DNA of 64,000 nt from Pseudomonas monsensis (GCF_014268495.2 NZ_CP077087.1:2359501-2423500), one strand, 5' to 3'; shown: positions 33,983 through 42,892, counted from the first letter of the stretch. The notes: generated by a model from the letters alone, not told the origin. Numbers and translations are program-made.

Positions 33983-35608
33983 ATGACGATCTCTCGACGC
34001 TGGTTCATGGCGGGCATGGCACTCACGGGCGCCGCGCTGCCTGCCGCTTTTTATGCACATCGTGAGCTGACCCGTGAGGAATTTCCGGTCACCCCGGGAG
34101 AGGCCACGGTCGATCTGGCCGACACGGCCGGTCAACAACTGGCGGACAGCCTGCGCGGCGTCTGGGATATCCGCTTTACCGGGTCTGCTGCGGGGCTGGA
34201 CGGCCTGCCCGACGAAGGGCTGGAATTGTTTCTCGACATTGCCCAGCGTGGCCGCGGCTTGCGTGGCTATCTCGATACCGGTGCCAACCTGCGCGCTGAT
34301 GCACCGGCGCGTTATCAGGTGATCGGCAATCTGGCACCGGGCAATGGCGCCGAGATGTACTGGCGGTTGCTGCGCACCGATGCGCCGCAAGCACCACCGG
34401 TGTACGAGTTCAAAGTCAAACTGGACGAAGTCTGGGCGGCGTTCGGCAATGCTGGCAGCGGCACCTTCACCGGGCAGGTCTTGCATCTGGACCGGCCGTT
34501 GGGTTTGCCCGAACTCGACAATCATTTCATCGCGATCAAGCGACGTTTCCCCGAGGCCCGTGAACGTGCCGGATTGAACCCGACGCTATTGGCCTGGCTG
34601 GTGGCGCCGGAACATCGTTTGTTCCACCAGCTCTGGCACGCCACGCGGGACAAGTGGCACAAACTGTCGGAGAAAAAGCGCGAAGCCTTGCGTGGCATCG
34701 GCTGGCAGCCCGGCCCGCGTGACAAGGAGCGCGACGCCCGTGGGCCACGCAAGGATCGCAACGGCTCGGGCATCGACTTTTTCTTCATGCACCGGCACAT
34801 GCTCGGCAAGGCCCGTTCGTTGCAGGATTTGCCGTCCTGGCCGGCGTTTCCCCTGCCGCAACCGGAACTGGAACGCGACCGCCAGGGTTTCGCCCGCTAC
34901 TTCGACAACCATGACGGCAATGCCTTGCCGCCGACCTGGCTGACCGAAGGCGACGACGAATACACAAAATGGGTCAGCGACATCAAAGCCGCCGAGACCT
35001 ATCACAGCAATTTCCAGGTCTGGGAGTCGCAGTATCGCGACCCGCGGTACTTGTCGAAGCTCACCCTCGGCCAGTTCGGTTCGGAAGTCGAACTGGGCCT
35101 GCACGACTGGTTGCACATGCGCTGGGCGTCAGTGGCGCGTGATCCGTCCAATGACATTCCGGTGCCGATGGCACGCGATCAGGCCGATTTTGCCGCGCGC
35201 TGGTACGTCCCGGAAAACGACTTTCTCGGTGACCCGTTTTCCTCCCATGTGAACCCGGTGTTCTGGCGTTTTCACGGCTGGATCGACGATCGCATCGAGG
35301 ACTGGTTCCGGGCCCACGAGCGCTTTCATCCGGGGGAAGTCAGTCGTCTCGAGGTCAACGGCGTACCGTGGTTTGCGCCCGGACGCTGGGTTGAGGTCGA
35401 CGATCCCTGGCTGGGCCCGGACACCCACGGCTGCAGCACGGTGCCCGGTCTGCAAGTCGGGCGCTCGGTGGAGATGGACCCGGAAACCATGAAGCTGGCG
35501 CTGCGCATCACTTTCGGCGACGAAGACCACATGGCCGACCTGTTTCGCAAAGTGCCGCAGCGGCCGTGGTATGCGCGGCATCTGAAAGTCAAAGGGCGGC
35601 AACTCTAA
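33983..35608 (+). CDS. pvdP: PvdP, Tat-exported copper tyrosinase forming the pyoverdine chromophore
   Basis: This 541-aa periplasmic tyrosinase oxidises the D-Tyr/Dab part of ferribactin to give dihydropyoverdine. I chose ATG 33983 because it directly precedes a twin-arginine signal (ISRRWFMAGMALTGAA), gives the family's length and fits the IS-box spacing. An upstream in-frame start at 33944 adds 13 residues with no signal character. His-rich segments that would form the two copper sites are HRLFHQLWH (near 210), MHRHML (near 269), LHDWLHMRW (near 373) and HVNP with RFHGWIDD (near 423-435). Single-gene transcript, divergent from pvdM, ended by a strong bidirectional hairpin. Confidence 0.94.
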   Translation: MTISRRWFMAGMALTGAALPAAFYAHRELTREEFPVTPGEATVDLADTAGQQLADSLRGVWDIRFTGSAAGLDGLPDEGLELFLDIAQRGRGLRGYLDTGANLRADAPARYQVIGNLAPGNGAEMYWRLLRTDAPQAPPVYEFKVKLDEVWAAFGNAGSGTFTGQVLHLDRPLGLPELDNHFIAIKRRFPEARERAGLNPTLLAWLVAPEHRLFHQLWHATRDKWHKLSEKKREALRGIGWQPGPRDKERDARGPRKDRNGSGIDFFFMHRHMLGKARSLQDLPSWPAFPLPQPELERDRQGFARYFDNHDGNALPPTWLTEGDDEYTKWVSDIKAAETYHSNFQVWESQYRDPRYLSKLTLGQFGSEVELGLHDWLHMRWASVARDPSNDIPVPMARDQADFAARWYVPENDFLGDPFSSHVNPVFWRFHGWIDDRIEDWFRAHERFHPGEVSRLEVNGVPWFAPGRWVEVDDPWLGPDTHGCSTVPGLQVGRSVEMDPETMKLALRITFGDEDHMADLFRKVPQRPWYARHLKVKGRQL

Positions 35609-35612
35609 GCGC

Positions 35613-35647
35613 AAAAAAAATCGCAGCCTGGTGCTGCGATTTTTTTT
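35613..35647. terminator. Bidirectional terminator after pvdP
   Basis: Eight A residues, TCGCAG, loop CCTGGTG, CTGCGA, eight T residues. The A- and T-runs on either side make it work in both directions, for pvdP (+) and for opmQ (-) transcripts that pass the REPIN. Confidence 0.92.
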
Positions 35648-35676
35648 GCCTGGGGATGTTGGTTCGCCTGATCCGG

Positions 35677-35760
35677 CGCTTTCGCGAGCAGGCTCGCTCC
35701 CACAGGGGACTTTGTAAACGACGTAGAACCAATGTGGGAGCGAGCTTGCTCGCGAAGGCG
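35677..35760. repeat. REPIN with GTGGGAGCGAGC core
   Basis: TTCGCGAGCAGGCTCGCTCC on the left and its near-complement GGAGCGAGCTTGCTCGCGAA on the right flank about 35 bases. This is a very common REP family of fluorescent pseudomonads. It fills the gap between pvdP and opmQ. Confidence 0.9.
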
Positions 35761-35783
35761 TCGGGCCAGTCGCTAATTTGCGC

Positions 35784-37178
35784 TCAGATCACTTGCCAGC
35801 CACCGCCCAACGCTTTGTACAAGGCAATGCTCGCTTGCAGTCGCGACAAGCGCAGTTGCACATTCATATCCTGCGCCGCATACAAGGTGCGCTGGGTTTG
35901 CAGCACCGTCAGCAGGTCTTCGGCGCCGGCCTGATAGCGGCTCTGGGCAATGTCAAACGCGGTTTGCGCCTGGCTCAGTTCTTCGCTTTGCCATTGCCGT
36001 TGTTCATCAAGGCCGCGAATGCTGCTGAGGGCTTTTTCCACGTCGGCGAAGCCATTGATGATCGCCCCGCGATAGGTTTCCAGCAGCTCGTCCTGACGGG
36101 CCTTGGCCTTGTCGCGTTCGGCGCTCAGGCGCCCGTTGTTGAAGATCGGCGCAGTCAGCCCGGATGACAGGTTATAGAACGTCGTGCGCAACAGGTCTGC
36201 GGCCAGATCGGCGCCAGTGCCGAGACTGGCGGTGAGGGTGATTTTTGGCAACATCGCGGCGCGGGCGACGCTGACGTCAGCCTGAGCGGCCGCCAGTTTG
36301 GCTTCGGCGCTGGCGATGTCCGGGCGCCGGCTCAGCAGGTCGCTGGGCACGCCACTGGCGATGTTCGGCCACTGCAGTTGTTCGAATGACTGTTGCGGTG
36401 CCGACAGCGCCTGCACCGGTTGGCCGAGCAGGGCGGCGAGGGTGATCAGCGCTTCGCGGGCCTGTTGCTGCACCAGCGGCAATTTGCGCTGTTGCTCGGC
36501 GACCAGGCTTTTCTGCTGGGCCAGTTCCAGCGCGGTGGCGCTGCCGGCATCAAACCGGGTTTGCACCAGGTGCAGGACGCTTTGCGCGTTGGCCAGATTG
36601 AGCGCGGCAATCCGCGCCTGCTCACGCAACGCCAAGGCCTGGGTGTAACTGTTAGCGACGCCGCTTTGCAAGGTCAGCTCCACGGTGGCACGGTCGAATT
36701 CGCTGGCCTGTACGCCGAACACGGCACTGTCGCGCGCCGCGCGTTTACCGCCCCAGAAGTCGATTTCGTAACTGGCGCTCAACTCGGCGTCGTAGTAATC
36801 CAGAGAGCGATTGTCCGGTTTGACGTCGAGCTGGCTGTAGCCCTTGCCGTGCAACAGTTTCTGCCGGTTGGCATTCAGTCCGGCCTTGATTTCCGGGAGC
36901 AGCGGGGCGCCGGCAATTGTCGCGCTGGCCTGTGCCTGCCGGACCCGGGCAACGGCGGCGCCGAGGTCGTGGCTGCCCAGGCGCGCCTGTTCGATCAGTC
37001 GATCGAGTTCGCGGCTGCCGAACTGCGTCCACCACTGGCGATTGCTCTGCACCGCGTCGGGATGGTCAGGCGATTGCCAGGCGGGCGGTGGCTGCACGCC
37101 GCTGTCGGGGCGCGGCGCAGGGCTGTTGCAGGCCGCCAGCATCAGGCTGGCGGCAAGGAGTGTCAGTGGCGCTTTCAT
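35784..37178 (-). CDS. opmQ: OpmQ, outer-membrane channel lipoprotein of the PvdRT-OpmQ pump
   Basis: This 464-aa protein is of the OprM/NodT family. ATG 37178 begins a lipoprotein signal (KAPLTLL then LMLAAC, lipobox Cys at residue 17); a GTG five codons upstream (37193) is also possible and overlaps the pvdT stop. Two outer-membrane-efflux repeats follow, with LSRRPDIASAEA near 274 in the second. It forms the exit duct through which periplasmic and recycled pyoverdine is secreted. The overlap or near-overlap with pvdT suggests translational coupling in pvdR-pvdT-opmQ. Confidence 0.93.
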   Translation of the reverse strand: MKAPLTLLAASLMLAACNSPAPRPDSGVQPPPAWQSPDHPDAVQSNRQWWTQFGSRELDRLIEQARLGSHDLGAAVARVRQAQASATIAGAPLLPEIKAGLNANRQKLLHGKGYSQLDVKPDNRSLDYYDAELSASYEIDFWGGKRAARDSAVFGVQASEFDRATVELTLQSGVANSYTQALALREQARIAALNLANAQSVLHLVQTRFDAGSATALELAQQKSLVAEQQRKLPLVQQQAREALITLAALLGQPVQALSAPQQSFEQLQWPNIASGVPSDLLSRRPDIASAEAKLAAAQADVSVARAAMLPKITLTASLGTGADLAADLLRTTFYNLSSGLTAPIFNNGRLSAERDKAKARQDELLETYRGAIINGFADVEKALSSIRGLDEQRQWQSEELSQAQTAFDIAQSRYQAGAEDLLTVLQTQRTLYAAQDMNVQLRLSRLQASIALYKALGGGWQVI

Positions 37179-37185
37179 AGAACGA

Positions 37186-39159
37186 TCATTCACTGGTAAG
37201 GGCCGTGACCGGGTCGAGCCGGGCAGCCTTGCGGGCAGGCATGAAGCCGAAGAGGACGCCGGTGATCAGCGCGCAGGTGAAGGCCCCGAGCACCGCCAGC
37301 CATTGAAACGCGATCGCCACACCACTGAACACGAGCACGCCACCGACCAGCATCGCCAGGCTGATGCCGGCAATGCCGCCGACCACCGAGAGCATCACCG
37401 CTTCGGTGAGGAATTGGCGCAGGATGTCGCGCTGGCGGGCGCCGGTGGCCATGCGAATGCCGATTTCGCGGGTACGTTCGCGCACGGTCATGAGCATGAT
37501 GTTCATCACGCCGATACCGCCCACCAGCAAGGAGATGGCGGCAATCGCGCCGAGCATCAGCGACAGCGTGCCCTGGGTGCGCGCCTCGGCCTGGATCATC
37601 GCGGCGTTGTTGGTCAGTTCGAAGTCCTTTTTGCCGTGGTGCCGACGCAGCATCGCCTGTTCGATGGCCTGTTCGGCGTCCTTGACCTTGCGTGCGTCCT
37701 TGGCGGCGATCACCACGTATTCCGGATTGCGGCTGCCGAACAGGCGCATGCTGGCGGCGGAATAGGGCACGGCGATGCGGTTGTCGCTGTCGGAGTCGCC
37801 GGAGCTTGAGCCTTTTTCAGCCAGAACCCCGAGCACCTGAAACGGTACGTTTTCGATCAGGATGTACTGGCCGATCGGGTCGGCGACATCCTTGAGCAAC
37901 TTGTCACGCACCTTGGTGCCGATCACCGCCACGGCGGCGGCGCTGTCTTCGTCGGCCTGGGTGAAGTAACTGCCCTGAACCACCGGCCAGTTGAAGATGC
38001 TTGGGAAGTTGGTGTCGTTGCCGCCGACGTAGCTGCTGTGGTCGGCATTGCCGAAACGCACGCCGGCGGTCGAGCCGTTGACCGGCATGATGCGTTCGAC
38101 CTGGGGCAGGGCAGCCAGCTCGGCGACGTCGTCGAGGGTGATGATGCCCGGCGGCGTGCGCGGGTTGGGGGCGGCGCCGCTGAGGTAAATGATGTTGGAC
38201 CCGAAGGCGCCCATCTGCGCCATCACCTGACGCTTGCTGCCTTCGCCCACGGCCAGCATCACCACCACCGAGGCCACGCCGATGACGATGCCGAGCAGGG
38301 TCAGCGCGGTGCGAAAACGATTGATCCACATGACCCGCCACGCGGCTTGCACGGCGTCCACCAGTTCACCTTTCCAGGCGCTGGTCTGGCTGCTGCCGGT
38401 GCTCAGGCGCTGGCGCAGATCGACCGCTTGCAGGGCACCGGGGTTGGCACGGCGGACGGCGGCTGACGGATGTTTGGCGGTATCGCTGATGATCAGGCCA
38501 TCGCGGATTTCGATGATGCGTTGGGCCCGTTGCGCCACTTCGCGGTCGTGGGTGATCAGAATCACCACGTGACCCTGGCCGGCGAGTTCGTCGAGCAGGG
38601 CCATGACTTCGGCGCCGCTGTGGCTGTCGAGGGCGCCGGTGGGTTCGTCGGCGAGAATGATGTGGCCGCCGTTCATCAGCGCCCGGGCAATCGACACCCG
38701 TTGTTGCTGACCACCGGAAAGCTGATGCGGACGGTTGCCGGTGCGCGTGCCCAGACCGAGACGTTCCAGTAACGCACGGGCTCGCGCATGGCGTTCCGCC
38801 GCCGGGGTGCCGGCGTAGATGGCCGGCATCTCGACGTTTTCCTGAGCGGAGCCGGACGGAATCAGGTGATAGCCCTGGAACACAAAACCGAACGCCTCGC
38901 GGCGCAGCCAGGCCAGTTCGTCGCTGTCCAGTTGCGCGACGTCCTCACCGGCGAAGCGATATTCGCCGCTGGTGGGGCGGTCGAGGCAGCCGAGGATGTT
39001 CATCAGTGTCGATTTGCCGGAGCCGGACGCGCCGACAATGGCGACAAACTCGCCGGCATGAATCGACAGGTCGATGCCGCGCAACACCTGCACCTGCGGA
39101 CTGTCGTCGCCGCCGTAGGATTTGCGGATCTGCCGCAGGTCAATCAGGGGCGTTTGCAT
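37186..39159 (-). CDS. pvdT: PvdT, MacB-type ABC transporter of the pyoverdine recycling pump
   Basis: This 657-aa inner-membrane protein fuses an N-terminal ATPase (Walker A GASGSGKST near 43, signature LSGGQQQRVSIARAL near 144, Walker B IILADEPTGALD near 165) to a MacB/FtsX permease. The permease has one membrane segment near 285, a large periplasmic domain, and three C-terminal segments (about 530-650). It powers secretion of pyoverdine from the periplasm with PvdR and OpmQ. It starts immediately after the pvdR stop with no gap. Confidence 0.95.
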   Translation of the reverse strand: MQTPLIDLRQIRKSYGGDDSPQVQVLRGIDLSIHAGEFVAIVGASGSGKSTLMNILGCLDRPTSGEYRFAGEDVAQLDSDELAWLRREAFGFVFQGYHLIPSGSAQENVEMPAIYAGTPAAERHARARALLERLGLGTRTGNRPHQLSGGQQQRVSIARALMNGGHIILADEPTGALDSHSGAEVMALLDELAGQGHVVILITHDREVAQRAQRIIEIRDGLIISDTAKHPSAAVRRANPGALQAVDLRQRLSTGSSQTSAWKGELVDAVQAAWRVMWINRFRTALTLLGIVIGVASVVVMLAVGEGSKRQVMAQMGAFGSNIIYLSGAAPNPRTPPGIITLDDVAELAALPQVERIMPVNGSTAGVRFGNADHSSYVGGNDTNFPSIFNWPVVQGSYFTQADEDSAAAVAVIGTKVRDKLLKDVADPIGQYILIENVPFQVLGVLAEKGSSSGDSDSDNRIAVPYSAASMRLFGSRNPEYVVIAAKDARKVKDAEQAIEQAMLRRHHGKKDFELTNNAAMIQAEARTQGTLSLMLGAIAAISLLVGGIGVMNIMLMTVRERTREIGIRMATGARQRDILRQFLTEAVMLSVVGGIAGISLAMLVGGVLVFSGVAIAFQWLAVLGAFTCALITGVLFGFMPARKAARLDPVTALTSE

Positions 39160-40323
39160 TCAGCCTCCGCTGCCGGTGGCTGGCGTGCTGAGGATGTGAT
39201 CGCCCTCGGCCAGACCTTCGAGCACTTGTGTGCGCAGGCGGTCGCTGATGCCGGTGCGCACGTCGCGGGACTGGATGTCGCCGTTGGCGGCGACGATCTG
39301 TACGCGTTGCCACTGCGCACGCGTGCCCGGTTGCAGGGCGGCGCTCGGCACAGTCAGGGTGTTCTGTGCCTGCTGGGCGACGAAGAACACTTGCGCGGTC
39401 ATGTCGGTCATCAGGCTGTTGTCGGCGTTGTCGACGTCGAGCAGCACGGTATAGAGCACCACGCGTTCGCTGCCACTGCGCCCGCTGGTGGGGCTGCCGC
39501 CCTGGTTCTGCTCGAGCGGGCGCGGCGGCACCGGCAGAATCTGCCGTACGGTGCTGCTCCAGCGTCGGCTGCCACCGCTGAGGGTGGTGAAGTAGGCGGT
39601 CATGCCGGGTTTGACGTGGCCGATGTCCGCTTCGGAAACCTCGGCCCACACGGTCATGGGCGAGAGCCGGGCGATGCGCAGGATCAGCGGGGTTTGCTGT
39701 TGTGCATTGAGCGTCTGGCCTTCCCGGGCACCTACCGCGACCACGGTGCCGCTCATTGGCGCAAAAATGCGTGTGTAGCCGAGCTCCGCTTCGTCGCTGC
39801 GCAGGCTCGCCTGGGCCTGACGGATCTGTGCCTGGAACATGTCGATGCGTGCCTGGGTCGCGCGCACTTCGGCGCGGGCGGTCTGCACATCTTCTTCACG
39901 GGTGGCGCCGCCGGCGGCGAGTTGCTGCTGGCGCTGGTATTTCTGCCGTGCGAGGTCGTGCTGCGCACGCTGTTCCTGCAGTTGCGCCTTGAGGTTTTCA
40001 ATGGAGAAGCGCCCGGCGTCGAGTTTGGCTTTTTGCGTGGACGGGTCGATCTCCACCAGCAACTGGCCTTCCTTGACCGTATCGCCTGCCTCGACATGGA
40101 TCTTCTGGATTTGCCCGGACGCCTGCGCACCGACATCGACATAACGACGCGGCTGCAAGGTGCCGAGTGCGGTCACGCTGTTTTCGATGTTGCTGCGGGT
40201 CACCTGCACGGTGGCGAGGGCATCCCGTCCGGGCGGCAGCACCTGCCATGCGGCAACGGCAATCACGGGAATCAGACAAAGGGCGGCGAACAGGGCGCGT
40301 CGGGCGGGGCGGGGACGTTTCAT
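39160..40323 (-). CDS. pvdR: PvdR, periplasmic adaptor (membrane fusion protein) of the recycling pump
   Basis: This 387-aa protein is of the HlyD/MacA family. I chose ATG 40323, which begins a basic-plus-hydrophobic anchor (KRPRPARRALFAALCLIPVI); an in-frame ATG at 40356 would add 11 residues with no obvious role. The order is anchor, lipoyl-like half (VGAQASGQIQKI), a coiled-coil hairpin (about 90-170), second lipoyl half (IFAPMSGTVVAVG) and beta-barrel. It bridges PvdT and OpmQ. First gene of pvdRT-opmQ, with an IS box 108 bases upstream. Confidence 0.94.
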   Translation of the reverse strand: MKRPRPARRALFAALCLIPVIAVAAWQVLPPGRDALATVQVTRSNIENSVTALGTLQPRRYVDVGAQASGQIQKIHVEAGDTVKEGQLLVEIDPSTQKAKLDAGRFSIENLKAQLQEQRAQHDLARQKYQRQQQLAAGGATREEDVQTARAEVRATQARIDMFQAQIRQAQASLRSDEAELGYTRIFAPMSGTVVAVGAREGQTLNAQQQTPLILRIARLSPMTVWAEVSEADIGHVKPGMTAYFTTLSGGSRRWSSTVRQILPVPPRPLEQNQGGSPTSGRSGSERVVLYTVLLDVDNADNSLMTDMTAQVFFVAQQAQNTLTVPSAALQPGTRAQWQRVQIVAANGDIQSRDVRTGISDRLRTQVLEGLAEGDHILSTPATGSGG

Positions 40324-40431
40324 GCAGGGTTCCGGCCAGTGAATTCGGCCCGTCATTCAGCGCAGGCAGCGCGGTGCGCGTAGGCTGAACGCTGTCGCAA
40401 GGCGCGACAGATACGGGGAGCTGTCCTGTAA

Positions 40432-40455
40432 ACGATGCATGCACGAGGGAATTTA
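40432..40455 (-). promoter_or_regulatory. PvdS IS box for pvdR-pvdT-opmQ
   Basis: The - strand reads TAAAT, 16 bases, CGT exactly. It lies in the divergent pvdR/fpvI intergenic region. Confidence 0.88.
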
Positions 40456-40526
40456 AGCCCGCATACATCAAGTAACCGCTAGCTGCAGCGGACTATTTGG
40501 CCAGGATGTGGAAACAGCGCTTTAAA

Positions 40527-40550
40527 TCTATATGAGAATTACTATAAATT
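40527..40550 (+). promoter_or_regulatory. Candidate Fur box upstream of fpvI
   Basis: TATATGAGAATTACTATA with flanking AT-rich sequence resembles a Fur operator (ATGAGAATTATTCTCAT type). It lies about 100 bases before the sigma-factor start, which suits Fur repression in iron-rich cells. No IS box fits here, unlike the other genes. Confidence 0.55.
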
Positions 40551-40646
40551 ACGCACCTCAAGTTGCCACCCTCTTGCTACTGCGGATCGCCCGCGGCTGG
40601 AACCGTGTGCTCAAGGACAGGAATTGCATTGATACGGTCGGGAGTC

Positions 40647-41129
40647 ATGTTGGAAAACTACTATCGCGAGCTGGTGTGTTTCCTGAACGCCAGGCTGGGC
40701 AACCGTCAGGTTGCCGAAGATGTGGTGCATGACGCTTATGTGCGGGTGCTGGAGCGTTCCAGTGATACACCGATCGAGCAACCCCGGGCGTTTCTCTATC
40801 GCACGGCGCTGAACCTGGTCATCGACGACCATCGGCGCAATGCCCTGCGTCAGGTCGAATCGCTCGACGTACTCGACAGCGAAGAACGCTATTTCACCCC
40901 GTCGCCCCACGGCACCCTCGATCACGGCCAGCGCCTGGAAATGCTTCAGCGCGCATTGGCAGAATTGCCGCCGCTGTGCCGCGACAGCTTTTTGCTGCGC
41001 AAGATCGAAGGCCTGTCCCATCCGGAAATCGCCGCGACCCTCGGCATTTCCAAGGCACTGGTGGAGAAACATATCGTCAACGCCATGAAGCACTGCCGGT
41101 TGCGCATCAAGCAATGGGACGCCCATTGA
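40647..41129 (+). CDS. fpvI: FpvI-like ECF sigma factor (iron starvation)
   Basis: This 160-aa sigma-70 ECF factor of the FecI group starts at ATG 40647 with GGGAG upstream; longer frames from 40563 lack this. Region 2 spans about residues 5-70 (AEDVVHDAYVRVLE, then RAFLYRTALNLVIDDHRR). Region 4 spans about 105-155 (LPPLCRDSFLLRKIEGLSHPEIAATLGIS). In P. aeruginosa, FpvI sits between pvdA and fpvR-pvdRT-opmQ and drives fpvA. Here the position is the same, but no fpvR is present between fpvI and pvdR. Size and sequence fit FpvI better than the longer PvdS. Confidence 0.88.
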   Translation: MLENYYRELVCFLNARLGNRQVAEDVVHDAYVRVLERSSDTPIEQPRAFLYRTALNLVIDDHRRNALRQVESLDVLDSEERYFTPSPHGTLDHGQRLEMLQRALAELPPLCRDSFLLRKIEGLSHPEIAATLGISKALVEKHIVNAMKHCRLRIKQWDAH

Positions 41130-41140
41130 GCCGTCCTCGT

Positions 41141-41164
41141 TAAATTTCTTTTCATCGTCCTCGT
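41141..41164 (+). promoter_or_regulatory. PvdS IS box for pvdA
   Basis: TAAAT (41141-41145), 16 bases, CGT (41162-41164), an exact match. It starts only 12 bases after the fpvI stop and ends 96 bases before pvdA, so pvdA can be read both from its own PvdS promoter and by read-through from fpvI. Confidence 0.9.
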
Positions 41165-41260
41165 TCCTACTCAACAGACGACCTGCTGACCTGTTTCAGG
41201 CCGGTCAGGCCACCCAGGCTTTATCCCCGTGTTGAGGGGTTCATCCAGAGGACACTGGAA

Positions 41261-42595
41261 ATGACACAGGCAATTGCATCGCCCATCGTTCACGACCTGA
41301 TCGGCGTCGGTTTCGGCCCTTCGAACCTGGCGCTGGCCATCGCTCTGCAAGAGCGCGGCCCGACCCAGGGCGAACTGGATGTGCTGTTTCTCGACAAGCA
41401 GGCCAACTACAGCTGGCACGGCAATACCCTGTCGACCCAGAGCGAACTGCAGATTTCCTTCCTCAAGGATCTGGTGACCCTGCGCAATCCGACCAGCCCG
41501 TACTCCTTCGTCAACTACCTCAAGCAACACGGGCGTCTGGTGGACTTCATCAACCTCGGCACCTTTTATCCGTGCCGCATGGAATACAACGATTACCTGC
41601 GCTGGGTGGCCGGGCAGTTCACCGAGCAAAGCCGGTACGGCGAAGAGGTGCTGACCATCGAACCGGTTTTGCACAACCATCAGGTTGAAGCGCTGCGGGT
41701 GATTTCCCGCGACAGCCAGGGCCTGCAACATGTGCGCACCACCCGCTCGGTGGTGGTCAGCGCCGGCGGCACGCCGCGGATTCCGGAGGCGTTCAAGGCA
41801 CTCAAGGGTGACAGCCGCGTGTTCCATCACTCGCAGTACCTGTCGCAAATGGCCAACCAGCCGTGCGTGAACAATCAGCCGATGAGCATCGCCATCATCG
41901 GCGGCGGGCAGAGCGCGGCGGAAGCCTTTATCGACCTGAACGATTCGTTCCCGTCGGTGCAGGTCGATATGATCCTGCGCGGCTCGGCGCTCAAACCGGC
42001 GGACGACAGCCCGTTTGTCAACGAAGTGTTCTCGCCGGAATTCACCGACCTGGTGTTCCAGCAGAGCAGCGCCGAGCGCGAGCGTCTGGTCAACGAGTAC
42101 CACAACACCAACTATTCGGTGGTGGACATTGATCTGATCGAGCGCATCTACGGCATCTTCTATCGCCAGAAGGTCTCCGGGATCGCCCGTCATGCGTTCC
42201 GCACCCTGACCACCGTCGAGAGCGCCACCGCCAGCGAAAACGGTATCGAACTGGCGGTGCGCAACAACGCCACCGGCGAAGTCACTGTGCGGATCTACGA
42301 TGCCGTGGTGTTGGCCACCGGTTACGAACGGCAGATGCACCGCAAACTGCTGGCACCGCTGGAAGAATACCTGGGTGACTTCGAGGTCGATCGCAACTAC
42401 AAACTGATCACCGACGAGCGCTGCAAGGCCGGTCTGTACATGCAGGGCTTCTGCCAGGCCAGCCATGGTCTGAGCGACACATTGCTGTCGGTGTTGCCGA
42501 TTCGCGCCGACGAGATCGCCGGCTCGTTGTATGAGCATGGCAAGCACCGAGGACATCGGTCGATGGCGGATCTGTTGTTGGCGACCGCCAGCTGA
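41261..42595 (+). CDS. pvdA: PvdA, L-ornithine N5-monooxygenase
   Basis: This 444-aa flavoprotein hydroxylates L-Orn to N5-hydroxy-Orn, the precursor of the terminal hydroxamate residue. FAD motif GVGFGPSNLALAIAL lies near residue 10, the NADPH motif IIGGGQSAAEAF near 211, and the C-terminal substrate/ATGY motif VVLATGYERQ near 351. RBS AGAGGA lies upstream of ATG 41261. Length equals PvdA of P. aeruginosa within one residue. Its last 28 codons (from 42512) are repeated just downstream as part of a tandem duplication, but the gene itself is intact. Confidence 0.96.
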   Translation: MTQAIASPIVHDLIGVGFGPSNLALAIALQERGPTQGELDVLFLDKQANYSWHGNTLSTQSELQISFLKDLVTLRNPTSPYSFVNYLKQHGRLVDFINLGTFYPCRMEYNDYLRWVAGQFTEQSRYGEEVLTIEPVLHNHQVEALRVISRDSQGLQHVRTTRSVVVSAGGTPRIPEAFKALKGDSRVFHHSQYLSQMANQPCVNNQPMSIAIIGGGQSAAEAFIDLNDSFPSVQVDMILRGSALKPADDSPFVNEVFSPEFTDLVFQQSSAERERLVNEYHNTNYSVVDIDLIERIYGIFYRQKVSGIARHAFRTLTTVESATASENGIELAVRNNATGEVTVRIYDAVVLATGYERQMHRKLLAPLEEYLGDFEVDRNYKLITDERCKAGLYMQGFCQASHGLSDTLLSVLPIRADEIAGSLYEHGKHRGHRSMADLLLATAS

Positions 42596-42869
42596 CTCAG
42601 TATTTCCTGATACACCGCCATCGCTGGCAAGCCAGCTCCCACAGGATCTGTGTTGGACACAAAATTTGTGTTCACTGGAGCTCCCTGTGGGAGATCGCCG
42701 GCTCGTTGTATGAGCATGGCAAGCACCGAGGGCATCGGTCGATGGCGGATCTGTTGTTGGCGACTGCCAGCTGACTCAGTATTTCCTGATACACCGCCAT
42801 CGCTGGCAAGCCAGCTCCCACAGGATCTGTGCTGGACACAAATTTTGTGTTCACTGGAGATCCCTGTGG
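42512..42869. repeat. 179-bp tandem duplication of the pvdA 3' end plus half a REPIN
   Basis: Copy 1 (42512-42690) and copy 2 (42691-42869) are directly repeated with no bases between and only about five mismatches. Each contains the last 84 bases of pvdA including its stop and the left arm of a REP doublet. The second copy of the pvdA end has no start or upstream gene, so it is a non-functional remnant. Confidence 0.93.
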
Positions 42870-42892
42870 GAGCTGGCTTGCCAGCGATGGCG
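42795..42892. repeat. Complete REPIN downstream of pvdA
   Basis: CGCCATCGCTGGCAAGCCAG and onward (from 42795) is matched exactly as reverse complement at the right (to 42892). An incomplete version of the same doublet begins at 42616, cut short by the duplication junction at 42690/42691. Confidence 0.9.

Noticed and set aside
40647..41129. Reading the ECF sigma factor as PvdS
   Set aside because: It is shorter than PvdS, sits at the fpvI position next to pvdA and pvdRT-opmQ, and its sequence fits FpvI.
41161..41172. A BvgA-type half-site upstream of pvdA (GTTCCTACTC)
   Set aside because: No inverted partner and no second copy at 21-22 bp; it overlaps the IS-box promoter and is probably chance.
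42512..42869. A CRISPR array or integrated element at the pvdA tandem repeat
   Set aside because: Only two abutting copies without spacers, containing the pvdA tail; no cas, integrase or att sequences are visible.
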